Positions 23,325 to 36,198 are shown, counted from the stretch's first letter. The stretch: 64,000 nt of DNA from Chenopodium formosanum (GCA_024500155.1 CM044874.1:1863001-1927000); one strand, 5' to 3'. Notes: generated by a model from the sequence alone, not told the origin. Translations and numbers: made by a program.

Positions 23325-25210
23325 CCAAGGAAAAAAAAGAGCATTAAAACAAACCCACCAAGAAAATTACACAAAAAACAATTAACTTAATTATGATGAT
23401 AATGGGCCTATTAAACTACGGAGTATATAGTATAATCACTATAATGATTAATGGATTTTTTGTTGTACCATTACTTCCGCAAATTACTGCATGCATTCTT
23501 GGGTAACCAAACTTACACCTACCCCTTTTCTTTTCTTCTTTGATTAATTTATACTTTGTATTATTTTATATTGTATTTTATATACTTGTATTTATTAGAA
23601 TAATATGTTCAATAATTTTAAGCTAAAGTCACACTTATTTGTCTTCAAAGGTCAAAAAAGGCGAAGTCTAAAACAAAATGTACTATTGAAGCAAATTTGT
23701 GGGAACAGAATCTGATTAGGATCCACACAAAACAAAGGCATATATAAGGAATGGCTTTAGCATTAATTTCCAAGTAAAAATCTTCGTCCATATAATGCTA
23801 GTAAAAGAAATTTTATCCAAATTTTGTTTTTAAATTTATTTAAAAAAGAAGGATTTTAGTAGACAAATAATTTTCACAGGTTAGTCAGCCAAGATAAATA
23901 GGTCAACGCTTGAGAGTAGAGATGAGTGATAGGGCAAGGTATTTAATCCAAGCTTAGCCCGATAAAATTATAAGTCGTATCATGCCTAGCCTATGAAGTG
24001 ACTTGGTTATATTTAGGCATGGTAGGGCTTGTAGTGTCGAGCTATTGAGTGCTCTACTAACAATTTTGACTATTAATATACGAAGTATATAATATTCTAT
24101 TAATAATAAAACTCATTCTTGTAAGAATTTGTATGAAACTAATCCAAATATAGTTTTGCATTATAGCATATTTACATTGTAGTATAAGTTCAATGGTTGT
24201 GATTTAAATAATAAGTAAATGATAATTATTTGGATGTACTACTTTGACGTTTTATAAACTAGTCTAAGGGCCTGTTCTCATTTGATTGAACTCAACTCAA
24301 CTGAACTGAACTGAACTGAATTGAAATCAACTGAAATAAATATTTTATAAGAGAAGGAAATTAGAAGTTGAACTGAACTGAATTTGGTGAAAGAAATGTG
24401 AATTAAAGTTTAGAAAGTGTTTTTATAGAGAAAAATCGGGGAAAAAATCAATCAAAAGGGTCAAAATAAGTGTTAGGTGGGGCCTACAGACGGAAAATCC
24501 ACCAGATTTTTAAAATGGGTGGTAATCTGAGCATTTATTTAATTTAAGGGGTGGTAATTTAAAATAAAAAATTAATCGGGTGGTTAGTTCGAAAATGGTT
24601 ACATTTTTGGGTGGTAACGTATTAGTTTCAACAGTCCTCTTATTCCTCTACTCCTCTTAATTCTTAAATAATTATTTGTTTGTAAATTAGTGATAATTAG
24701 ATTAATTATTGATTTGTTTAATTAGTTTTGATATATTGTTGACGTACAAATTGAATTTAGAAACTTAGAATTAAAAATTTTTACTTGGTCTTTTAATTGA
24801 TAATTAGAAAAAAAATTCATTATCAAGTTTGTGTTTATTGGGGGCTTGGGATTTTTGTTTTTCGAATTTTCGTGTAATATTGATTTTTTGCAATATAATT
24901 ATAGATTTATCATTTATAGAAGTAGTAATGTTTTAGCATGCTTTCAAAGTATAAAACTCGAAGAATGCTTTTGTAGGGTTTTTTTATTTATTATTTTATA
25001 ACCGTTTAATCAATTCATTTGTAATAAAAAATTTAAACTTATATATTGAATATTTAATTAATATATGAGTATCGTTTGTTTTTTAAGATTCCGAACCCAC
25101 AGTTCGGAATTCCTGGATACGCCACTGGGTACAACTGTGAGTATATAGTTTGTCCCACATTAAAAATAAAAAATAAAAAAATAAAAAAAAAATAAAAAAA
25201 CAAAAAAGTA

Positions 25211-25214
<4 letters not shown>
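23325..25214. other. AT-rich intergenic
   Basis: No gene recognised. It contains one GAACTGAACTGAA-rich MITE-like copy (24271-24415) and otherwise unstructured AT-rich DNA. Confidence 0.6.
24271..24415 (+). mobile_element. Tourist-like MITE copy, GAACTGAACTGAA-rich family
   Basis: Begins TAA/GGGCCTGTTCTCATTTG, a Tourist-type end next to a TAA trinucleotide. It continues with repeated AACTGAACTGAA and the family core TTTTATAAGAGAAGGAAATT. The right end is not clear, so it may be truncated. Confidence 0.5.
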
Positions 25215-25278
<64 letters not shown>

Positions 25279-25286
25279 AAAAAGTA

Positions 25287-25348
<62 letters not shown>
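25215..25348. repeat. Two TA microsatellites in a short tandem duplication
   Basis: TA tracts at 25215-25272 and 25291-25348 are each preceded by the same AAAAAGTAAAAATTA stretch, so one block was probably duplicated and both tracts expanded. Confidence 0.9.
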
Positions 25349-25351
<3 letters not shown>

Positions 25352-25433
25352 ATTAATAAAAAAAAAAAAAGTAAAGACTTTTTAGTTTATAACCCAAGCA
25401 GGCTACTCCTTTTAATGCCAATTGGTCAATTAG

Positions 25434-26972
25434 TCTAAGGTGCACCCTTGTGCACCTTAAATAAGTGTAACAATGTAGTACAAAAGCCTAATTACACATA
25501 ACCTAATTAAAAAAAGCCCTAAAACTAAAAAACACGGAACCTACAATACACCCACCCACACCCAATAAATGTAACATCATTTCCAAACTCAAAAATCTTC
25601 TTCTTCTATATGATTTTCTCTCTCCTCTTTTTCACTTTATCTCTCCTCTATTTCATTCTTTCACTAAAAAACTGCAAAAACTTCAATGGACATTAGGAAA
25701 GAGATGAAAAATCAAAAGAATCCTCCCCCAAAAGGCAATTTTATGTAAATTTCACTTAATTTTGTTTGAATTTATATGATTATCACTTAATTTTATTTGA
25801 TTATTGTTCAAAATTTATTATTGGAATTGTCAAAAAAATTAGTGTAATCAAACGGATATTTTATGTTCACATTTCGAAATGCATATGTTTATATTTTGAA
25901 TTCTTATGTTCATATTTTGAACCCGTTTGTAAACTTTCTGAAATGCTTATATTCACTTTCTAAATCCATATGTTCATATTTTTTATGTATATGTTCACCT
26001 TCTGAAATGCTTAATTATGTTCATACGCATTCAAAAATGAACCAATGCATATGTTCATATTTTTAATACTTATGAATTATGATGCATATGTTTCATAATC
26101 ATATTATTTTTATTTCTTCAATTTTTTATGTTCATAGTAAAATGCCTTATATTCATAATAATATTTTATATGTTCATATAATGTAAATTTTCATAGTAAA
26201 TATTTGTTGTTCTCATTAAGTCTGTTTATGCATATTAAATGCGTATGATCATATTTTTTACGCATATGTTCACCTTTTAAATGGTTATATTCACTTTAAG
26301 GAAACCAATGCTTACGTTCATATTTTGAATTGTTATGTTTACTTTCTGAAATGCATATGTTCATATGTTTTATGCTTATGTTCACTTTATTAAAAGCTAA
26401 TGTTCACATTTAAGGGAACCTATGCATATGTTCATATTTTGCATAATTATGTTCATTGATAAAAAAAATTGCAGAAAATCAAATGAAATTCATACACAAA
26501 TGAAATTGATCGAAGCTAAAAAAAAAAAATTCAATTCATATGAATTCAAAAAATCAGATATACAACCAATTCCATATTGTAAGTAACATATTCAATCGTT
26601 AAATCGAAAAAACGAGAAAAATAGAAAGGAAAAAAAAAAACAGAGGAAAAAGGAATTAAAGAAGGAAGGAGAAAAAAATAGAGTATAATTTGTGAATTCA
26701 AAGATTCATATATACCTTAATCAATCGAAATTAAAGCACAAAATCGAAATTCACACAAAAATTCATACTACTTAATAACTACTTTCATGTTGTAAGAAAC
26801 AAATTCAATCAAAAAAGGGTAAAAAAGGGGGAAAATTAAAAAAAAAACAGAGGAGAGAGAAAATAAAAAATGAAGGAGAAGAAACCTAATGCATGTTCAC
26901 TTTCTGAAAAGCTAATGTTAATATTGTGCTGTTGTTACACCTATTTCTAGGTGCATGAGTGTGCACCTAAGA
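25434..26972. mobile_element. Inverted-repeat element with internal ATGTTCA-type repeats
   Basis: The ends are inverted copies: TCTAAGGTGCACCCTTGTGC at the left matches the complement of the right end (…GCACACTCATGCACCTAAGA read inward), and both continue to GTGTAACAA. Each end contains its own small AGGTGCAC palindrome. Inverted similarity continues inside, with CT-rich stretches near 25610-25670 against GA-rich ones near 26820-26880. CCAATTGG / CCAATCGG just outside (25418, 26980) may be part of longer termini. No clean target duplication was found, so the superfamily is open. Confidence 0.6.
25862..26460 (+). repeat. Degenerate tandem repeats built on TATGTTCATATTTT
   Basis: About 600 bp in which variants of ATGCATATGTTCATATTTT and TATGTTCACTTTCTGAAATG recur every 20-40 bases. 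It lies inside the inverted-repeat element. Confidence 0.75.
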
Positions 26973-27390
26973 ATATGTGCCAATCGGTTTTAGGCTGAAA
27001 CCTTGTTGTGGGGTCTTGTTTGTGGGATTTTGGGCTTCTCTCCCTTGTGTTTCCTTTAGCAAGTTATAGTGATGAAGAAAAATTATTGTTCTTGATAAAT
27101 AAGGTTAAATATAAAAATTAACAAGGGATGATTTAAATGGAAGGTAAGATCCAAGTACTTTCACAATAGTAGAAGGCTAGAAGCATACAAAAATTTGAAG
27201 GTGTTAATTTGATTAAATTGGTGAACAAGAAAAACATATTGTATTGATCTTTGTGTTCATTAAATTAATTAAGCAAACTAAATTCTATGTAGCAAAATGC
27301 ACTGAACATTTATGGTTGAACATACATAAGAGGTGTATCCTTTATTTTGGCCATCTTTGTATATTCTGTGTTTTTTTTCCAACATCACTG

Positions 27391-30300
27391 TCAACTACGA
27401 TGTCTTCGAATTTGTTTTTGAAGTGCAGATACAAACTGCTTAATCAATTGTTGTCCAACATTTTTGTTTCCTTCTTGAGTCATATGAACTCCATCCCAAT
27501 TTACTCTTTTACTAGGGTCCGGACACACTTGAGCTCCAGGACTACCACAACTTTTATCACCGTAGTTATAAGGATTATTGCCGGTTCCACAACAAGCCTT
27601 TTCAGTGCCACCTTCCTCGAACCCTATATAATATACATATATATTTGTTAACATACTTCACAACCAAACAACGACAAGAAATTAAACCAAAACCTTTTTT
27701 TTGGAAGACAGCGTGATAATTTTAAGTAAGATTATTTGAATAAGATTACCTAATTGTTGGGCATTGGTGATGACCGAAGTCAAGGCAGCATAGTAGTCTC
27801 CATAGACGATGGCTACATCCGGGTGCGCGCTTTGCAATTGAGTGATGGCTTGTAGTAATTGTTGATTGTAGGACTTTGCAAAGTTATTGTAGTCAATTAG
27901 GCAATGAAGTTCATCATACTTTGAGGTATCATTCGTCGCATGTTTAACAAGGTAAATAGGCACACATCCGATTGGAAAGTTCCCGGGTACCACAATATTA
28001 GTAGCCCCTAAACTTATCACTTCCTGAAATATAATCAAGCAAAGGATTAGATCGAAACATGGTTACAATTGATACGTTATTAATATGTACAACATAGTTT
28101 TTGTTATTGCAACAAAAATTAATATATGACTTAGGCCCTGTTTGATTCACCTTAATTTTGCTGAACTGAAATTATTTTTACTGAACTGAACTTATTTTTA
28201 CTGAACTGAACTTAATTTTACTGAACTGAAATTATTTTTACTGATTTTCTATTATAATTCTTCTTTAAGAAAACTGAATTTTACTGAACTAAACTTATTT
28301 TTTACTGAACTGAAATTATTTTTACTGAACTGAAATTAATTTTACTGAACTGAAATTATTTTTACTTAATATTATTTTTTTAAGGTGAATCAAACTGGGC
28401 CTTATTTTTACTTATTTAAAAATAAGTTCAAATCAGATCATCGTTTTGTGTGCAGTTTTTATCGCTAAATATCTTGAATTTCATAATGTGAAAACTTATG
28501 AAAATTACATATTAATAAAATACACATTATTACGAATCTAACAACACCCCACTTGATAGTATATATTATCATATATTTGAGGTCAAAGTTTGGTCAAATT
28601 TGAAATTAAGATCAAATCAGACCAGACCAGACCATATTAGACCAGGTCAAATAAGCAAAAATAATTTGAACCAAACAAGCCCTAATTTAAGTCACTAGTA
28701 GATTCAACTTACCTCGACTGCATCGTGGATGGTCTTTATGACTCCCGGGACGAGCTTAGATACTTCCTCGATCGGTTGTCCTTGAAAAAAAGGACCATTG
28801 AAGTCATTGCCTCCGATTTCTCCCATTAGCACCAACGACTTTTGGAGTTTTTCTTTGATTGCTGTTATCATAATATGTACGTACGTACAATTTAAGAGAA
28901 CATGTTGACATGGTAAATCTATGCTTTGATAATTTAAGCACGTAACAACGTACCAATCATTTATTACTCGTATATACTAAAGTAATAACCGCTACAGAAA
29001 CTTGACAAGATATATTAATTATGCAATATTTTTCCGACAGAACTAATTTTTTTAAGGAAACATATCAAAATGATTTTGTTAAATAATGAAAATCTTAGGC
29101 AATCTTGAGATATGTTAATTTTTACGTACCGATCATTTTATTATCAATCAATAATTATATACTAAAAGACACACTAAAAATGACTCGTGTCATTTTTTTG
29201 TGTGTCACTTATTAATTTTTTTTTTTAAAAAAAAAACTATTTAGGAAACAAATATTATACATAAATAAGAGAATAAAAAAGATTTGTATTTGTTTTGTTT
29301 TGTTTTTTTTTTTTTTTTTTGTATTTAATTATTTATGAAGAGCTTGCTAGGAAAGATATAAGTAATATTTTAAATAAATTTATTATGAAAAAAATACTGC
29401 ATAAGAGAATGAATAATGGTACGTAACAAAAAATATATTTGCGAGTTAAACACATATTGTTAAGATATTCATTTTATAAGTATACATATATGCGTATTTT
29501 AAATATCTATTTTGCTAATAATAAACAATTTTATAATAAATTTGTTTTACGAAGTAGACTATTCATCTTTTATAATTATATATTGTATTAATTAAATATT
29601 AGTTATTTGAAAATTAACCTGCATGGCACGGGACCTAACCTAGTTTATGATATTCCAAACTTCTTCATTTAATTAAAATTTAAAAAAAAAAAAAAAAAAC
29701 CAAGTGCAATGTATGTACCTGCTGGATTAGAGTAAGTAGAGTTGAGGTGAGTTTTAAACCAATCAAGCTCCTTAGCCAAGGAATTGTCGTTAAGTCCACC
29801 ATTAGCGGTAGCGCCTATTATCGCGAAATTGGCTCCGTGGGTGAAGTCGCTTCCGGTGGCTAGATATGGGTTCAGTTGTGGTAGATTGAAGTACGATGCT
29901 ATATCATGAATAAATTGAAATAATTAAGTAGTCGATCAAAATTAATTACCAAGTTAAAAAAAGCGCAAGTATTGAGTTAGATGGTCTCGCCCTAACATAT
30001 TCTAATATAAAATCATGCTATAATAGGGTAACAACTTTTATAGTTTGTACAATATTTTAGTTTATGACGTTCTAAAGTGTTTCTCATTTATTGTAATGAA
30101 GGGGCTGAGTATTAGTTGTGATAAGATAAATAATTTTATTTATTGCAACTAATAAGAAACAGATGTATATAGTATATAAAATAAATAACAAATAAATTTG
30201 AGGATACATATGCACTACGTATTCACATATTTCATATAAGTAGCCAAGGTAGTTAATGAACCATACCAATGTAATCCACCATGATAAGGCCATCGGAGGC

Positions 30301-30573
30301 ACGACCCGTTGGGTGTGTGGTTTGACCATAAGGGAGCCTGTTGTAGACGGTGTTGCTTTTGGGCTCTAGAACATAGTTGCCGGTGTCGGAAAGAGAGTCA
30401 CCAAATTGGTAGATAGCATCAAACTGCTTAGCCAAAGAAGTTAGCTCTCTTTTGCTACTAAGGGAGGCTCCCAAACCATTGGGAGTTATAGTAGTAGCAT
30501 TAACACATACAAGTATTATTGAGGAGAACAAAAGAAATCGTTGCACCAACACGTAAAATAATACTTGCTTCAT
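27391..30573 (-). CDS. GDSL esterase/lipase, gene A (5 exons, 380 aa)
   Basis: Exons on the minus strand: 30573-30267, 29898-29719, 28861-28713, 28023-27750 and 27623-27391, total 1143 bp with all junctions GT-AG and in frame. The N-terminus is a hydrophobic signal peptide ending near residue 26 (…VCVNA), so secretion is likely. The family blocks are present: FGDSLSDTGN with the nucleophile Ser60 (block I), GANFAIIGATA (II), GEIGGNDFN (III) and WDGVHMT with Asp347 and His350 (V). Length fits plant GDSL enzymes of the SGNH hydrolase class. They hydrolyse or transfer acyl esters; the real substrate cannot be told from sequence. A paralog lies 2.7 kb upstream in the same orientation. Introns 2 and 3 hold transposon insertions. 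A TATA box lies about 40 bp before the start codon. Confidence 0.92.
28134..28401 (+). mobile_element. Tourist-like MITE with internal 21-bp repeats (intron 3 of GDSL gene A)
   Basis: 268 bp with terminal inverted repeats GGCCCWGTTTGATTCACC, flanked by TTA on both sides (28131-28133, 28402-28404), the duplication of PIF/Harbinger elements. The inside consists of roughly 21-bp tandem units of the type TTTTTACTGAACTGAAATTA. Confidence 0.88.
29132..29643 (+). mobile_element. Helitron-like insertion in intron 2 of GDSL gene A
   Basis: The right end reads GCATGGCACGGGACCTAACCTAG followed by T: a small imperfect GC hairpin and then CTAG/T, as in plant non-autonomous Helitrons. The left end is uncertain; TATACTAAAAGACACACT near 29157 resembles the usual left-end sequence. 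No target duplication, as expected. Confidence 0.5.
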
Positions 30574-30610
30574 TGTTTATATTGTTGATTAACAATTTGC
30601 ATGTGACTGT

Positions 30611-30621
30611 TTTTATAAGGG
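30611..30621 (-). promoter_or_regulatory. TATA box of GDSL gene A
   Basis: On the minus strand CCCTTATAAAAAC lies about 40 bp upstream of the start codon at 30573. Gene B has a similar GCCCTTATATA. Confidence 0.6.
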
Positions 30622-31078
30622 CCAAAACAGTGTTATTTAGGTAAAAAGCATAATCAAAATCTTTTATTTCGGAAATTACAGGTAATATTTGCAATTTTGT
30701 CAATTTAATATCATAATCTGAGGAGTATTATATGGAAATTTCTCCACATATTTTCTTACTAAATAAAAATGTGCATGGAATCATATTAGCTTGTTTTTGT
30801 GATTTTTTTTGGACAGATTCCATGCATATGCACAATCATAAGATGATACAGTATGATTTTTTATATTTCTATGGATTGGAGATATTGCTATATAATATCT
30901 CCTCATAATAGGAAAAAAGCTTCATATTATATGGCAATCTTAACATATACATATCTATTTTTAATTGTATTTTATTTTGTATGATATGATATGATTAGCT
31001 TCCTTAATTGCTTTAATTAGTTTCCTTCTCCCCAGAAATATATAAGATACGCAGTAGTTGTTGATTGCAAACATTCAT

Positions 31079-31245
31079 AAAGGCTGTGAGAAAGACTATC
31101 TTGATCTGGATAGGGAGGACCTCGTCTTCGATTCCCCCCCCCCCCCCACAACAACAATTGAGAGGGGATTGGAACCTAATCAATGAGAATTGAGCCCTGA
31201 ATCCAAATTACTCCAAAGAATGTACCGGGTGGAAAAAAAAAAACA
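31079..31245 (+). mobile_element. Possible SINE
   Basis: Contains a box B-like CTTCGATTCCCC followed by a run of C, then GGGGATTGGAACCTAATC, and ends in GGGTGG plus an A-run of about 11. The box A end is unclear. Confidence 0.33.
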
Positions 31246-31387
31246 AATCCAATCTGAATGCTGCTTTGGCATAATGTTTGCTAATTTGTTTGACTAATAG
31301 AAAATTTGCATGGTAATAATACATTTGCATTCAAAATAGTAAAATCTAATACTCTGTAGTACAAATACATAAAAGCATTTGAGAAGC

Positions 31388-31765
31388 TTTAGCGTGAGAC
31401 TAGACTCACCGTGAGTCCAATATATTAGACAATAATATTCTAATATATGACATTAATATTCTAACAAATGAAAATATATTTTTTTGACGGGAGTCACGGG
31501 ACATATGAAAATATTATTCTAATATATGACATTAATAATCTAATATCTGACATTTTTTTTTGACAAAGATAATCTAATATCTGACATTAATAATCTAATA
31601 CTCCGTATTTGATTATTAGAATAATCTTATATTTGATGTCAGGTATTAGATTATTAATGTCAGTTATTAGAATATTAATGTCATATATTAGAATATTATT
31701 GTCAGATTTTAGATTATTATTGTCAAATATATTGAATTTACTGTGAGTCCGACTCACCAATTTTT
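31388..31765. repeat. Small foldback element with ~22-bp internal repeats
   Basis: The left end (CTCACCGTGAGTCCAATATAT) and right end (ATATATTGAATTTACTGTGAG) are inverted copies. The arms consist of repeated TTCTAATATATGACATTAAT-type units that pair across a centre near 31600. Confidence 0.65.
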
Positions 31766-32142
31766 TTCGAAAGCATTTATGTTGTTCAAATTTGGGCCCC
31801 AGGTACTATGCGATATATTAATTGTTAGTGACATCTATAAAATTACTTCTCTATCCCAATTTTCGAACTCCATTATGTTTTTTACGGTCAAAATTTGAAT
31901 GTTTTGACCACTGAAAATCCTCATTAATCTCTAAGAAATAATAATATAGTCAAGTGAAATCAAGTCAAATTTGTTATATTTTCTAGTATAAGAATATCAA
32001 ATTTTTATATTTTTGTTTTAAGGTGTATTCCGTAGATCGTAAAAATTCAAATGAGGCAAAACATTAGGGTCAAAGGGAATACTAAGTTAAAATTTTACAT
32101 TGTACTGTATTAAGATTAACAAATTCGATATGCGCTACCCAA

Positions 32143-32214
32143 ATAATATGAGAATTTGGAACACTTACAAGCTCACATATAATATGAGAGTTTGGAACAC
32201 TTACAAGCTCACAT
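32143..32214 (+). repeat. 36-bp tandem duplication
   Basis: Two copies (32143-32178, 32179-32214) with one difference, each containing GGAACACTTACAAGCTCACA. Confidence 0.92.
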
Positions 32215-33320
32215 GATGTATCTGAAAACCAATTGATGATAGAAAGTGTTGAACCGTGTGTCATGAACGGTGATAGCGGAAAATGTGATCTGCACACTAG
32301 ACAAGTGAGATTTAATTTTGTAACCATTTATCAATGAGAATGAGTTTAATGCTTATAGTGTTACTTTCTCACTTAATTAATGCGTGATAACTAATTCAGA
32401 TCACCTATGCATAACATGAAATTCAACAATGTTTAAGGCATCCAAATTTGATTATTTCATCATACTCTTACAATAATAAATAATTAAATCATGATTTCTT
32501 TATTGAACTAGCCCCTCGTGCTCACCAAAAAAAAAAATGATTTTATTTACCTTTACAAAAAGTTTCCCTCTGTCTTTTATTATTTGCTACCTATGGTTCG
32601 TTTAGATGTGTATTTTTATTTGCTACATTTCCTTATTTGGTAAATAAAAATAAGGTAAAAAAGAAGTAAGAATATAAGTTAAGGGGGAGAAATATAAGGC
32701 TGATAAATGATAATATCGCACCTCCTATTTTTATATACCTACCTAATTAATATGGATGTTGTCTTATTGTTCATTTGATGTTGGACTTCAAACTCATCAA
32801 TCATCATCTCAAAATTAAAACTCATCAATCGTTATTAATTTACTTTCTTAATATATATAATGACGCCAAAAACGAATGTAACAAATAATAAAGCATGCGA
32901 CCAAAAAAAATGTACAAGGAGACATAAAAATTAAGTAAAAGATATACTTTTTCATTATAGTTCATACATGATATGACTCATACGAGCAATAAGCCGAATT
33001 GTAAAAACTACTATATTCATAAAATGTATAATTATACTCGTATAACAAAATTGATGCAAAGAGTGATTGTACAAGCTAGATAAATACTTGTATATTATAT
33101 TAACTGAGTATAATTTTTTATATCTTCAATTTGACCACATATATATATAAAGGTGAATTCAACCATTGTGTAAAACTCTCAAGTAGCAATATATACTAAG
33201 TGCACTAAATGTTGCCAAGAGATGGTTGAGCATAAAATAAGTAAACATATATGGACCCCTTTTGTCTTCTTTGAATTGTTTTCACATCACCTAAGATCAT
33301 TTGATTTGTCTCTTAGGTTT

Positions 33321-36129
33321 TTACCTAATAGGTTTCCTCAATCGCCTTCGAATTTGTTTTTCAAGTACGGGTACGAATTGTTCTAATAATTGGTCTCCAA
33401 CCCCTTTGTATCCTTGTTGAGTCAAATGAATTCCATCCCAGCTTATTCTTTTACTAGGGTCTTGACAAATGGGAGATCCAGGGCTGCCACAACCAGTTGT
33501 GCCAAAATTATAAGGATTATAACCATATCCACAACAAGCCTTTGTGGTTTCATCCTGCTCAATCCCTGTAAGATAATATACAATTTGTTAACTGTATGCG
33601 AAGTACAAATTAAAGTTAATGATGTTTATGGAACATGTTCCAAACAATATTACGAGTAAATGTATTATTATATCCAACATTTATATTGTTTCAAAACATT
33701 GCTTGGAGGGGGGGGGGGGGGTAGAGTGTTAGAAATCATTGGTATTTGGTTCACAAGGTGGTATGAATATATAATTAGAAATGAAAGCAAGATACAAGTA
33801 GTACATATGGTTTGTAAGTCAGTTTTTAATAGAGGCCTACTTTGAAAATATGAATATGAGCAATGCATTTCTAATTTTCTTCTAGAGATTTGATTAAGTT
33901 CATTGTGTAATCATGTGAATGATATACAATGCAAAATTTCCACTCTGGCTACGACACCAACCGCGCACACGGCACACAGCACACAATGCGACGCATCTTT
34001 GTACCGGAAGCCGTGCGTGAAGAATTGTGCATGTGATTGTACCAATATTATAAATCCTAATTCCTATTAATTTCATGCATACGTATAGTATAAGGAAAGG
34101 TGGAGGATGTTGGACTTAATTGTCAAATTAGAATTAAAGAAGAAGATTTAATAAGTATAGTTTCAATCAATAAGGTATTCATGACTAAGTGTGTATATGA
34201 ATAAAAGGCGACTTTAATTTTTACTTGACTTTATTTAAGATGGAACCTCATTTATCTGTATATGTGGTTAAATTGTAATATATAGAGCTTGTACATACTC
34301 ATGCAATGTAGTTCAATTAACTAAGTATTTGAACATTACCTAATTGTCGAGCATTAGCAATGACCCATATCATTGCGGAATAGTAATCTCCATATACGAT
34401 TGCCACATCTGGGTGCTTTTGTTGCAATTGCTTGATGGCTTGAATCAACTTTATATTGTAGAACTTTGCGAAATTATTGTAGTCTTTCAAGCACCCGAGT
34501 TTATCATACTTTGATTTATCATTTGTAGCAAATTTAGCAAGATAAAGAGGCACACATCCGATAGGAAAGTTTCCGGGCACCACAATATTAGTAGCCCCAA
34601 GTTTAATCACTTCCTGAAAATTATGCAAAAAATGTTGATATTGTGAATCACCTACTCTTTGTAATGGCAATAATATTCTAAAAAACTAACCTAGTCATCC
34701 AACCCAAACCAAATACACTTGGATTATACACAAAACAAGTTTAATTTTTCCGTGTTTGACCATAACTAAGATTGACTTGAATAATATGACCTCAAAATTA
34801 GTACGTACTCCATAATTTTCTTAATAGAAATGTATAGACTCAATATAACCCGAACTGAATTGATGTGACCAGCCTGTCTCCTATTTAATTAGTCAATTCA
34901 AGTTTCAACTCACCTCGATGGCATTTTTTATGGTTTGCACAACTCCGGGGACAAGCTTAGCTACCTCCTTTATTGAATTGCCTTGGTTAAAAGGACCATT
35001 GAAGTCATTACCTCCAATCTCTCCCATTAGCACCAATGACTTTTGTAGTTTTCTTTTAATTGCTGCAATTAATCATGCAAATCATTATGTACATGAAATT
35101 AAGGGAATGAATAGAGTTATCCAAAGTTTTGGAAATTTAACCAAAAAATTCAACGAATTAATGTAGCATTAAACAAGAATGTACCCATTGAATTATGATA
35201 AGTAGTCATGAGGTGATATTTAAACCAAACAAGCTGCCTAGCCAAAGAATTGTATTTGCCATTAGCAGTTGCGCCTATTACGGCAAAATTGGCCCCGTGT
35301 CTAAAGTCGCTTCCTTTAGCAAGATATGGACTCAGCAGTGGTAGATGGAAGAACATTGCTATCATGCACAATTCCATATAATTATTAGTCACCCATAAAA
35401 AAAAACACGACACAAAAACACACATAAATATATATATAACCGAGTATAACTTATTGTGAGACATTAAAAGTATACCTTATAGAAAAAGTTGTCATAAATC
35501 TAAATCATGCATGTTATTCCTAGTAATGGTAAGTTGGACATCATTATCTTGCTTCATTGTGGTTTAATCAAACCCGTTGACTTACTTGACTACGTACCAA
35601 ATTAAAGGAGAATAAAGGACAGAAGAATGATTTACTGATATCTAATTTAAGGTGAGTTATTACTTTTAAGTGGATAATATATTTTTTAATGTCTTTTAAT
35701 AAAGTCATAAAACACTGTCTGAACTAAAACTAAGTATTAAAAGAGCAAAGAAAGTATATTATCATACATTAAACAAATATATCATATACGAAGTATATAT
35801 CTAAGTTCATGATACGTACCAATGTAGTCCACCATGATAAGGCCATCGGAGGCACGACCCGTTGGGTGGTAGCTTTGGCCATAAGGAAGCCTACTGTAGG
35901 TGGACTCTTCCCCATTGACCTCTCGGATGTAGTTGCCGGTGTCGGAAAGAGAGTCACCAAATTGGTAGATAGCCTCAATCTCCCTAGTCAATCTAATTAG
36001 ATCTCTTTTGCTTACAAGAGAGTCACCCACAACGTTTCGGTCACGAGTAACATTAGTAGCACTAGCACATAACAACAATGAGGAGAACAAGAGAGATTGC
36101 ATGAACAACCGAAACAAGAAGTGTTCCAT
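33321..36129 (-). CDS. GDSL esterase/lipase, gene B (5 exons, 383 aa)
   Basis: Exons on the minus strand: 36129-35820, 35358-35185, 35062-34914, 34613-34340 and 33565-33321, total 1152 bp, all GT-AG and in frame. Exons 3 and 4 have exactly the same lengths as in gene A (149 and 274 bp) and every intron has the same phase, so the pair arose by tandem duplication. A signal peptide covers about residues 1-24. Active-site blocks: FGDSLSDTGN (Ser60), GANFAVIGATA, GEIGGNDFN and WDGIHLT (Asp346, His349). The C-terminus is basic (…RRRLRKPIR). It is a probable secreted SGNH-type esterase of unknown substrate. The introns are shorter than in gene A, except intron 4 (774 bp). Nothing looks broken. Confidence 0.92.
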
Positions 36130-36186
36130 TGTTGTTGATCAACCGAAAACTACAACTCATGGATTACTCATTGCTTAAAGAGTTGG

Positions 36187-36198
36187 AGTATATATAAG
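36187..36198 (-). promoter_or_regulatory. TATA box of GDSL gene B
   Basis: On the minus strand GCCCTTATATATACTCC lies about 60 bp before the start codon at 36129, in the same GCCCTTATA context as gene A. Confidence 0.62.

Larger units (their letters stand above)
30640..33320. other. Intergenic between the two GDSL genes
   Basis: No further gene. It holds a possible SINE (31079-31245), a small foldback element (31388-31765) and a 36-bp tandem duplication (32143-32214). The region before 31000 contains the upstream sequence of gene A. Confidence 0.65.

Noticed and set aside
25862..26460. CRISPR-like array of spaced repeats
   Set aside because: The repeats are degenerate, vary in spacing and lie in plant nuclear DNA; this is a minisatellite within a transposon.
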